Source of the DNA: a virus | DNA length: 54,606 nucleotides | Virus record (IMG/VR): IMGVR_UViG_3300030107_003944 | Location: 1-54,606 of that record | Strand: one strand, 5' to 3' | In this document: in pieces, positions 47,832-54,606 of the stretch | How the letters are laid out: each line of letters opens with the position of its first letter | Numbering within the stretch: the stretch's first letter is position 1 | Notes under the pieces: generated by a model | The model's input: only the letters and a program-made list of their open reading frames with translations | Database searches by the model: none | What the model was told of the DNA's origin: nothing | Position numbers and translations under genes: made by a program

Positions 47832-49531
47832 GCCAAACCAATGCAGCACAGCTTCTGAATACGCTCCGGTCTCCGGCGCATGCTCTTGCTGCATTTGGAG
47901 AAGTTCATGATCAGAAAACGGGACGGTTCGTCAAATACAATCCGACAGCGATTACGGGAAGGCTTCAGTTGGAGGTCCTCGACTATATGTCGAACCCCCC
48001 AAGACTCCCCTCGGGAGAGACGATTTTCCTTACCCTTCTGGGCTACCGTCAGGCGGGAAAAAGCCTCACGACAGAATACGCAGCCTACTGTAAAGCAGCT
48101 TTCATCCCGGGCTGGGACCACGTTTGCATCGCGGATAACCGAGACCGCGCTGACTACCTCCATAAACGTGTTCACTATTTGCACCAACGGTGGCCGAAAG
48201 CTCTCAAATCGCGTTCGATGGCGACCCGAGAAAGCCGACAGCTTACGTTTGACCCCCTACAAGGGGGAAAAATGCGTGTCCTCTCTGCCGAATCGGGAGC
48301 GGTTGGTGTTGGTCAGTCTCCTGACTCTTTCCATGCTTCCGAGTGTCATCTTTGGTCAGACTTCAATGGATCAATGTTCCTCATCAACCCGTCACTCATC
48401 AATAGGCGAGAGGCGCTTGTAGTCTTTGAGGCCACCCCTTGGGAGCGAAACTGTGCTTGGCATGAGCACTATGTGATGGCAAAAAAGGGTGCGGGTAGGC
48501 ACAAGGCCGTATTTTTTCCGTTTTGGGACGGAAAACTCAACTCTCGTGCGACTCCAAAGGACTTCCAGCCCACAAATGAAGAGGTTGGTCTCCTAAATCG
48601 CTATGGTCCCCAGGGGTTGACTACCGACAATCTCACTTTCCGACGATTCATCATGGATACGGACCCTGAAGTCCGCCGAAATCCCGAAATGTTCGGGGTG
48701 ATGTACCCGTTTGACGACATCTCGTGTTGGATTGCGTCGGCAAACTCCGCAATTCCCGAACATGCCCTCAAAAAGCACCTTCAGGCCGACCTAAAACCTT
48801 GGACCGGGCCATATCAAGAGTATGAAGCCCCCCAAGAAGGCGCAATTTACGCGATTGGAGTCGATCCGAGTGGATACGCGGCCCGAGATCACGCTTCATT
48901 CCAGGTTTTGAAGTGTTGGCGCGGAGAATGGACCCAAGTCGCGTGTTTTGCGGAGCATATCGACCCTCTCTCCTTCACAAATCAGCTTGTGAGGACCGCT
49001 AAACGCTATAATAAGGCTCTGATCTGTGTTGAGTCGAATGGTGTCGGTCAATCGGTTTTGGCCCTGTTAGATGACCGAGATTACCCGAATCTGTACTATG
49101 AAGCGAAGTTCAAGGCCGGTTTTACCACTACATCCAAGTCTCTTGACCAAGCAACCGGGTGGGTAATCGATGCATTGATGGATGAACTGGTTTTGAACGA
49201 CCGAGATCTTCTTCAACAGCTACAGACCTACAAAAACGACAAACGCACCGAGGAATCTGCTGCTGCGGAGATTCTTAGAGGGTCTTCCAGCAATCGACGT
49301 CGGGATCGGCACCACTGGGATAAAGTTTCTGCTCTGATGATGGCTGTCGTGGGTGCTCGCTATCTCCCGGTTCGAGACAAACCTGGGACGCGACGAGAAG
49401 AAACGAATGTGCTCATGTTCACTGGGATGAGTTACGATGATCAAGAGAGGTATCGGAAGAAACTCTCAGAAGACAAAGTACCGGCCAGATCTCGCCCAAC
49501 CTATCGATCTGTCCGGAAGAGGAGAAAGTAG
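47828..49531 (+). CDS. terL: Terminase large subunit
   Basis: A 567-aa protein. Walker A GYRQAGKS is at residues 72-79, an ASECHLW acidic Walker B-like site at about 170-176, and the coupling motif EATPWER at 201-207. The nuclease domain shows GVDPSG (344-349, Asp346) and CVESNGVGQS (400-409, Glu402), with a third Asp in DRHHWDKV near 487-494. It packages DNA into the procapsid and cuts the concatemer. It is followed by two small genes and then the portal. I cannot assign cos or headful type from sequence alone. Confidence 0.92.
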   Translation: MSQTNAAQLLNTLRSPAHALAAFGEVHDQKTGRFVKYNPTAITGRLQLEVLDYMSNPPRLPSGETIFLTLLGYRQAGKSLTTEYAAYCKAAFIPGWDHVCIADNRDRADYLHKRVHYLHQRWPKALKSRSMATRESRQLTFDPLQGGKMRVLSAESGAVGVGQSPDSFHASECHLWSDFNGSMFLINPSLINRREALVVFEATPWERNCAWHEHYVMAKKGAGRHKAVFFPFWDGKLNSRATPKDFQPTNEEVGLLNRYGPQGLTTDNLTFRRFIMDTDPEVRRNPEMFGVMYPFDDISCWIASANSAIPEHALKKHLQADLKPWTGPYQEYEAPQEGAIYAIGVDPSGYAARDHASFQVLKCWRGEWTQVACFAEHIDPLSFTNQLVRTAKRYNKALICVESNGVGQSVLALLDDRDYPNLYYEAKFKAGFTTTSKSLDQATGWVIDALMDELVLNDRDLLQQLQTYKNDKRTEESAAAEILRGSSSNRRRDRHHWDKVSALMMAVVGARYLPVRDKPGTRREETNVLMFTGMSYDDQERYRKKLSEDKVPARSRPTYRSVRKRRK

Positions 49532-49770
49532 TGGTTACCCCTGAAATCTATCGAGATCCGACGAAAGACTTGGCAGTCGTTGAACTCGCCCCGGGCCTAA
49601 AACTCACGGTTCCCATGAGTTTTTTCGCGAAGTATGGGACACTCCAGATGGACTTAGAAGAAGTGACTCCAGTCTTGGAGGAGCTTTATTCTTTGATCAC
49701 TCTTGTTCCTGTTCAGGGGAATCCTGGAGTAACTTTGAAGGAGGCACTGAAATTCGATGGCTCAAGATGA
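49531..49770 (+). CDS. Small protein, 79 aa
   Basis: A GTG start overlaps the terminase stop (TAGTG). The product is a mixed alpha/beta mini-domain (PGLKLTVPMSFFAKYGTLQM at about residues 21-40) with no membrane segment. It overlaps the next gene by 14 bases. Small genes between TerL and portal are common in phages and are often head-assembly helpers; no family is recognised. Confidence 0.6.
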   Translation: MVTPEIYRDPTKDLAVVELAPGLKLTVPMSFFAKYGTLQMDLEEVTPVLEELYSLITLVPVQGNPGVTLKEALKFDGSR

Positions 49771-49999
49771 AATTCCTCCTTTCGAGAAACCCGATGAACT
49801 GACATCGGAAGATGCCCTCTCCCGACTTCGCAAATATGCTTTGGGAGAGATTCAAAAAAGAACAAGAGAGGCAATGCGACCCTCTCAAATAGAAGTGAGC
49901 GAGGGGGCCATTCCCCAACCGAATCCACTTCCCGAAGGAGACATTGAGGTAGAAGATCCCTTCGAGAGTCCTTATGAATACTTCGAGGATGAAGCCTAA
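49757..49999 (+). CDS. Small acidic protein, 80 aa
   Basis: ATG at 49757 within the end of the preceding gene, following TTTGAAGGAGGCACTGAAATTCG. Helical first half (SEDALSRLRKYALGEIQKRT about residues 17-36) and a Pro/Glu-rich acidic second half (IEVEDPFESPYEYFEDEA). Ends with a one-base overlap with the portal start. Perhaps a portal- or procapsid-associated protein; unknown. Confidence 0.6.
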   Translation: MAQDEIPPFEKPDELTSEDALSRLRKYALGEIQKRTREAMRPSQIEVSEGAIPQPNPLPEGDIEVEDPFESPYEYFEDEA

Positions 50000-51852
50000 T
50001 GCTGACAAAGAAACAAATCATCGGCTTGATTGACACTCACAAGAGTCGATCACATATCGATCAACACGAGTGGGACAAGGTCCGCGCGTGGTACACCAGC
50101 CATGCGAATGAGATGGCCACTGACATTCCCCAAGGAGCGTCGGGGCCAAGCTCTGTCTCTGAAGATCTCAGCATGGAGACAAACTATCCATATGCTTTCG
50201 TGGATACGATGGTCGCCAACATCTGTCCAAACAATCCTGAAGTTACGGTGAATGCACGTCGGCGGAATCTTCACGAGCCTGCGAAGTATCGAGAAGCTCT
50301 CATCAATGACACCTTCCGCCGTTCTGGGCTTCACCGCATTCTTTGGCGAGCATCCACGATGGCGAGTGTCTATCCTCGATCATTCGTAAAGGCTGTTTGG
50401 AACTGGCGTAAGCGTTCTCCAGATTTTCTGGTCGTCGATCTTCGACACGTTTGGTTTGATCTTACCGCAGAGAGGTGGGAAGACATCCGGTACTTGATCG
50501 AGGTAACGGTCCTCACTCGTGAGGATTTCAATGCTCGCATCAAAGGAAAGGGAGACAAAGCAGATCGAGCCTATGATCCGAAAGTCGCAGAAAAGGCTAC
50601 CTTTGGCGGGTATCCTGAGTGGCTTCGAGATCGCTTGAAAGATCAGACCATCATGAACGATTCCTCTAAGGAAGTGTTTGAGTGGGTCACGGTCTATGAG
50701 GTTTATGATTTCACAGGAGAGGGGCGGTACTACCACTACATTGAGGAAGAAGAGAATCCGCTTTTCGCAGGAGAGCTTCCTTATCGGTTCTGTCGGAATC
50801 CTTTCTACCGACTTAGTTTCAACGATAATCTTCAGGATATTGGGGGGTTGAGTGATGTCACTCTGATCCAGCCGATCCTTGAGCGGTTGAACGAGTTGGA
50901 CACGCTGATGCTTTGGTTCGCCCAAACATCGATCCCAATCACCATGCTCAACTCCGGGCTGGTAGACAATCCTGAACACATTCGAAGCCAACTACGGAAC
51001 GCCACATCCCCGGGCTCAATCGTAGAGGTTGCAGGAAAAGCGAATGCCTCGATCCAAGACATCATCGGGCACACTCAAACGCCAGGACTTTCCCCAGAGT
51101 TCATCGCAACCCGAGACCGATGCATCCAAATCATTGAATTTATCTTGGGTATTCCGCAATACTCTCGGGGAGTTGTCGGTGTATCTGACGTGGCAACCGA
51201 GGTCGCGCTGGCGGATACTGCGACAAGGACTCGCAACGGTCGTCGGCAGAAAGAAGTCTACGACTTGATCGGATGGCAATCCCAGACAATCATCGGACTC
51301 TATGAGGAGTTCCTCGCAGATGATGAGGTTCTTCCGGTTCGAATGTTGCCAGACGCCCAAGTTGTTGAAATCACTCGGGCATCGATGATGGCTCGCGAGC
51401 TTCTCTCTGCCCGAGGGGAGGAACCTCTGGAGTATGACTATGAAGCCGTGCCTTACTCTCCGACCGAGAACAACCGGCTGGTGCAACTTCGGAACCTCCA
51501 ACAATTCTTCCCGCTTCTCCAGCAGAGCCCCCAAGTTGATCAAAACACCTTGGTCCGTAAGCTCGCAGAACTACTACAAATGCAGGATGTCCTCAAGACT
51601 ACCCAACAGTTGGAGCAAGAAGCGGACGCCGCCGCCCAGGAGGCGCAGGCTGCTCAAGCTAAGTTAGCTCAAGCGCAAGGACAAGCTCAGGGGCAAGATA
51701 CGATTGCTTCTGGGGCGCTTCCTCCAGGAACGGAGCCTCCTCTTCCTCCCAATCCCGCAGGGTTTGGTCCCGGAGGAGGAGAGGGGAGTCCTCTTACTGG
51801 ATTCGGAGGAGCACCCTTTGATCTGAACCCAGACATTCCGAGGAATCAATAA
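49999..51852 (+). CDS. Portal protein
   Basis: A 617-aa protein starting at ATG 49999. The N-terminal part has YPYAFVDTMVANICPNNPEV (about 62-81) and TMASVYPRSFVKAVWNWRKR (about 115-134); the middle strand of the wing is followed by a long C-terminal helix/coil (ARELLSARGEEPLEYDYEAV around 465-484; then Gln/Ala repeats EADAAAQEAQAAQAKLAQAQ), and a Gly/Pro tail. The layout, size and place between terminase and scaffold identify the dodecameric portal through which DNA enters and leaves. The Q/A-rich end may be the barrel-crown region. Confidence 0.85.
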   Translation: MLTKKQIIGLIDTHKSRSHIDQHEWDKVRAWYTSHANEMATDIPQGASGPSSVSEDLSMETNYPYAFVDTMVANICPNNPEVTVNARRRNLHEPAKYREALINDTFRRSGLHRILWRASTMASVYPRSFVKAVWNWRKRSPDFLVVDLRHVWFDLTAERWEDIRYLIEVTVLTREDFNARIKGKGDKADRAYDPKVAEKATFGGYPEWLRDRLKDQTIMNDSSKEVFEWVTVYEVYDFTGEGRYYHYIEEEENPLFAGELPYRFCRNPFYRLSFNDNLQDIGGLSDVTLIQPILERLNELDTLMLWFAQTSIPITMLNSGLVDNPEHIRSQLRNATSPGSIVEVAGKANASIQDIIGHTQTPGLSPEFIATRDRCIQIIEFILGIPQYSRGVVGVSDVATEVALADTATRTRNGRRQKEVYDLIGWQSQTIIGLYEEFLADDEVLPVRMLPDAQVVEITRASMMARELLSARGEEPLEYDYEAVPYSPTENNRLVQLRNLQQFFPLLQQSPQVDQNTLVRKLAELLQMQDVLKTTQQLEQEADAAAQEAQAAQAKLAQAQGQAQGQDTIASGALPPGTEPPLPPNPAGFGPGGGEGSPLTGFGGAPFDLNPDIPRNQ

Positions 51853-52286
51853 TGCCCACTTATAATGGAAGATGTGATGAGTGCGGAGAGTTCGAGGACA
51901 TGATGAAAGCCAGTGAGTACCTCAAGGCTGGAGGTCTTACTTGTCCTTCCTGCAAGAAGTCGGCGACAACCTTGATTCGCACCGCGCCTGCAATCGTTGG
52001 CCCTCTTCCCTCTAAAACTTTAGAGATCGACCAGATCGGACAGAACTTTTCTTCTCCAGAAGAGAAGAGAGCTTATTTCAACAAGAGAAAAGACCGGGCA
52101 ATCGTAAGTAAGAGTGATTCCCGATGGACTGACCACTATGATGCTGTTCGAAATCAAGCAGATCGAACAGCTAAGTCTCAAGGTTTTCGAGACCATGAAG
52201 ATAAAAAGGGATATTTAACTCGGGAGAAACAGCAGAAAAAGGCTGTGGCTCGCGGGGATAAAAAGATTCAGGTTAGTACTTCGTAA
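51852..52286 (+). CDS. Zinc-ribbon protein (FmdB-like), 144 aa
   Basis: The ATG overlaps the portal stop (TAATG). Four cysteines (C8, C11, C31, C34 in RCDECG and TCPSCKK) form a zinc ribbon of the FmdB-type that begins MPTYNGRCDECG. The rest is helical and basic. Such a gene after the portal is common in some phages, where it may act as a head-assembly or packaging cofactor. A sigma70-like promoter lies after it. Confidence 0.7.
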   Translation: MPTYNGRCDECGEFEDMMKASEYLKAGGLTCPSCKKSATTLIRTAPAIVGPLPSKTLEIDQIGQNFSSPEEKRAYFNKRKDRAIVSKSDSRWTDHYDAVRNQADRTAKSQGFRDHEDKKGYLTREKQQKKAVARGDKKIQVSTS

Positions 52287-52327
52287 CTATTCCCTGGGCA
52301 AAATGGCTAAAGTGCCATATCCTTCCC

Positions 52328-52356
52328 TTGACTATCCTTGACGGCTTAGGTAAAAC
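52328..52356 (+). promoter_or_regulatory. Rightward promoter before scaffold and capsid genes
   Basis: TTGACT (-35), 17-base spacer, TAAAAC (-10, 4/6) in the 93-base gap after the zinc-ribbon gene, 24 bases from the next ATG. Would boost scaffold and capsid expression. A second TTGACG lies inside the spacer. Confidence 0.5.
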
Positions 52357-52379
52357 CTCAACATACTTTGGAGAATTTC

Positions 52380-52724
52380 ATGGCTAAAGAAAAAATGCCC
52401 TTTATGGAAGAAGAAGTCATGGAGGAAGAAATTTCTCCGGAAGACGAAGCTCTTGAACTTGAGGGTGAAGGTCCTGATGTAGCAATCGATGTCGATGTCG
52501 AAGAAGTCACCGACTTCGCTTCTCCAACAGAAGCTCTTGCGGCTGCAATCGAAGAACATGGTGCGGATGCAGAAGCTTTGATCGCCTGGTTCGATGAGTA
52601 CGGATATGAACTCGTCAAGAAAGGTGATGAAGGAATGGGAATCGAAGAAGAGCCCATGGAGTTGGATCTCATTGCTATGCGGAATCAAGCAGCCTCGAAC
52701 GCATTCCCAGGTGAGATGGCGTGA
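52380..52724 (+). CDS. Acidic protein, 114 aa
   Basis: ATG at 52380 with TTTGGAGAATTTC upstream; a TTG at 52368 is an alternative. Strongly acidic in residues 1-50 (EEEVMEEEISPEDEALELEG), then a helix (EALAAAIEEHGADAEALIAW, about 53-72) and a short end. It overlaps the scaffold start (GTGA). Small acidic proteins before the scaffold are frequent and may be scaffolding cofactors. Not recognised. Confidence 0.6.
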   Translation: MAKEKMPFMEEEVMEEEISPEDEALELEGEGPDVAIDVDVEEVTDFASPTEALAAAIEEHGADAEALIAWFDEYGYELVKKGDEGMGIEEEPMELDLIAMRNQAASNAFPGEMA

Positions 52725-53653
52725 GCGAAGAAGTCCCTTCAACTCCTGTAGCGACTCCGGACTCGGCTGTCGCTGCTCAACCTGAGCCCTCCCAGGCGAC
52801 AGCAGACTTGAGCGTTCCCACAGGTGGGGCAGCGGCAGTCCCGGCAGGTGCTCCTGCGGTGACTTCTGCTGACGATCCGTGGCCTACAGTTGAATGGGAC
52901 TCTTGGAATGGAAGCGTAGACACTCTTCCTGAGCAGTACCACGAGACAGTCCGAGGAGTTCGTGGATACTTCGAGCGGGACTTTTCTGATCGAGCAGAAG
53001 AGATCTCAAACCTCCGTTCAATGTATGCAGCAATGCTCAGTGAGGAAGAAGACCCTCGAATCGGTCAACTCACAAATCAGCTTTCTTCTCTACAGGACAA
53101 GTATGAGAAAGAGCAGATCCAATATAAAGAACTCCAAGAACGTTTGAGTTCTACTGAGAACCGAGCAGTCGAAGAATATGTGGATCGTTTCTGGAAAGAC
53201 CATGCGGATCTTTCGGAAGATAAAGAGAAGCTCCAGGTGTTCTCTCAGTTTCTTTTGGAGAAGAATGACTATGGTGGAATGTGGGACGCTTACGTCGCCG
53301 CAGAACTCATGGCCTTCCCTCCTGAGATTATTCAGGTCGCCGTCGATGCAAAGAAAGACGGAGTTTCCGACCAATATGCACTCAAGTTAGCGAAGGCACG
53401 CGCAGAGCTTGAAGAAGTCAGAGCCCAACCAACCGGCCCTTCTCCTGAAGAGGTCGCAGCCGCTCAAGCGAAAGCACAGGCGGAAGCAAAGGCTAAAGCT
53501 CCTCGAACGGGAGCAAAGATCACGAATGGCGCTACTCGATCTTCCCGACCTCAAGTCGCGAAGAAATCGGTGAACGACGCGGATTCGTTAGACGAAATGA
53601 GACTTCTTGCTGCTCGTCGTGCATTTTCTGTGCATGGTGGGGGCAGGAGATAG
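52721..53653 (+). CDS. Scaffolding protein
   Basis: A GTG start (GTGA overlap) gives 310 aa: a Pro/Ala-rich flexible N-terminus, a coiled-coil-prone centre (residues 95-150), helices (about 160-230) and a basic, Ala/Lys-rich C-terminus. This charge-split helical plan and its location just before the capsid gene identify a scaffold that shapes the procapsid. Its last codons (GGG AGA TAG-type end) are also present at the first bases of the window. Confidence 0.75.
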   Translation: MSEEVPSTPVATPDSAVAAQPEPSQATADLSVPTGGAAAVPAGAPAVTSADDPWPTVEWDSWNGSVDTLPEQYHETVRGVRGYFERDFSDRAEEISNLRSMYAAMLSEEEDPRIGQLTNQLSSLQDKYEKEQIQYKELQERLSSTENRAVEEYVDRFWKDHADLSEDKEKLQVFSQFLLEKNDYGGMWDAYVAAELMAFPPEIIQVAVDAKKDGVSDQYALKLAKARAELEEVRAQPTGPSPEEVAAAQAKAQAEAKAKAPRTGAKITNGATRSSRPQVAKKSVNDADSLDEMRLLAARRAFSVHGGGRR

Positions 53654-53698
53654 CGAGGGATTTCCCTCAAACCCCGTCACCCTAAGAGGAAATAGAAG

Positions 53699-54606
53699 AT
53701 GGCAATTAGTCCTGATGTAGTCGCAACCGCACTACAGGATCTTGCTCCTGGGTACTCGGAATTGTTCTCCCTTTGGCACCCCCTCATGGAACGGGTTGTG
53801 AAACGGGGCAACGTAGACCGAGCTACTCTGAAAGGTCCATATCGTGAGTTCGTGGTTGTTTCCGGTGGTCCCGGAACCGTCACGCAGGTCCTTACCGGAT
53901 CTGAAATCGTCGCAGGCGGTCGTACCCAATCGGCTCAACGCGGTAACTCCTACGCTCCACGTTTGATTTATGCGTTTGACGTTCCTGGCAAGGATCTCGC
54001 TGAAGCAAACGGCGAAAACGATCTCGCCAAGATCATCAAAGCCTATCCTGAGTTGGCGCTGTCCGATTTCCACGAGCGGATCTCGAACCAGCTTGCTTCC
54101 GGAAACGGCGTTGGTGTCAACGGCTTCTTGACCTTGAACGGTTCTGCGGGTGTTACCTACAACCCCCAAGGAACTGCTCGCACAGGAGCTTTCGAGTTCT
54201 TGAACCAAGCTGCTCAAGTTGCTGGTGGTAGTACGGTCTTTGGACTGAACAAGGCGACTACCGCAGGTTGGTACAACCAATATGGACAGATTGCTTCCTT
54301 TGCGACCGATGGTCGTCAAACGATGCGTCAGGTCTACTACGCTGCAAGTCGTCAAGGCTCTAAGGCAAGTGGTCCTGTTGATCTGCTCCTCGGTGATGAG
54401 ACTTCGTATCTCAACTACATCGACGATCTGGATGATCAGGTTCGCGTGATGCGAGTTGAGGGCGACAAGGCTCCGAAGGCTGTTCGTCAAGGAATCCCCT
54501 TCCTTGAAGCAGACTTCTTCCTTGAGCAGTCCATCAACCTTGGTCAGTTCGCTACTGGTGGATCGAACAACGGTGTTATCTACATGCTCAAGACTGACAC
54601 TTGGCA
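53699..54606 (+). CDS. Major capsid protein (copy 2, cut by the window end)
   Basis: Open to the window end (302 codons seen). Its leader (53646-53698) is identical to that at 1-53, and the first 164 bases from the repeat start match copy 1 exactly. Beyond that many synonymous changes appear, plus about 20 amino-acid changes and a 2-residue insertion (LNGSAGVTYNPQG against LNGDQNYNPQG), roughly 92% protein identity by my count. Its neighbour is the scaffold gene, so this is the properly placed capsid gene; copy 1 is either the same locus in a variant or a tandem paralogue. Confidence 0.85.
   Translation, partial: MAISPDVVATALQDLAPGYSELFSLWHPLMERVVKRGNVDRATLKGPYREFVVVSGGPGTVTQVLTGSEIVAGGRTQSAQRGNSYAPRLIYAFDVPGKDLAEANGENDLAKIIKAYPELALSDFHERISNQLASGNGVGVNGFLTLNGSAGVTYNPQGTARTGAFEFLNQAAQVAGGSTVFGLNKATTAGWYNQYGQIASFATDGRQTMRQVYYAASRQGSKASGPVDLLLGDETSYLNYIDDLDDQVRVMRVEGDKAPKAVRQGIPFLEADFFLEQSINLGQFATGGSNNGVIYMLKTDTW

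Noticed and set aside
1-54606. CRISPR array, insertion sequence or integrase/att system
   Set aside because: No regularly spaced repeat-spacer series, transposase or integrase motifs (for example R-H-R-Y or serine recombinase) were seen on either strand.

Overview
The window reads as essentially one complete tailed-phage genome (Caudoviricetes), most likely a virulent, short-tailed (podovirus-like) phage. Evidence: terminase large subunit, portal, scaffold and major capsid genes in the usual order; adaptor and nozzle-like tail genes without a tape measure, tail tube or sheath; very large internal (ejection-type) virion proteins; a holin/lysin cassette; a self-contained replication module; and no integrase or excisionase. 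The host cannot be named. LexA-type operators of the GAAC-N4-GTTC kind and XhlA/BhlA-like holins hint at, but do not prove, a host with a DinR-type SOS repressor.

Layout. (1) 54-24742, plus strand: capsid, decoration protein, adaptor, nozzle, three tandem fibre-like proteins, three internal virion proteins (248, 786 and 2037 aa), further virion proteins, a Gly-hinged tail protein, then the lysis region (two small membrane proteins, a DUF2589 pair, a YkuD-like peptidoglycan enzyme, an acidic membrane protein and a 38-aa basic protein). (2) 24726-36809, minus strand: replication and recombination (RecF/SMC-like ATPase, HTH protein, Rossmann-like protein, uracil-DNA glycosylase fused to family A DNA polymerase, tRNA-Asn, SSB-like protein, Sak4-like ATPase, Cas4-like nuclease, SNF2-type helicase, primase-helicase). 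(3) 36810-37259: control region with a terminator, two leftward promoters and two AACGTTAG-centred operators. (4) 37260-43230, minus strand: a MoxR-type AAA+ ATPase, a VWA protein with a HExxH zinc-peptidase motif, two uncharacterised proteins and several microproteins. (5) 43231-43688: divergent control region with 22-bp-spaced repeats over a promoter and two tandem LexA-like boxes. (6) 43689-54606, plus strand: packaging and head genes up to a second capsid gene.

The two ends carry related but not identical capsid genes (54-1130, and 53699 to the window end). Gene order is continuous if the ends are joined. Either the genome is circular or permuted and the assembly joined two strain variants, or it has tandem capsid paralogues with a break between them.

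How the parts fit: leftward operons from the two control regions make the replisome (primase-helicase, polymerase with built-in uracil repair, SSB, Sak4-style recombination) and the MoxR/VWA module. The rightward operon makes packaging, head, tail, ejection and lysis proteins. The most promising undescribed pieces are the MoxR/VWA locus with its microproteins, the DUF2589 pair inside the lysis cassette, and the structured leader of the UDG-polymerase gene. All identifications come from reading the sequence and from memory of families; no database search was run.
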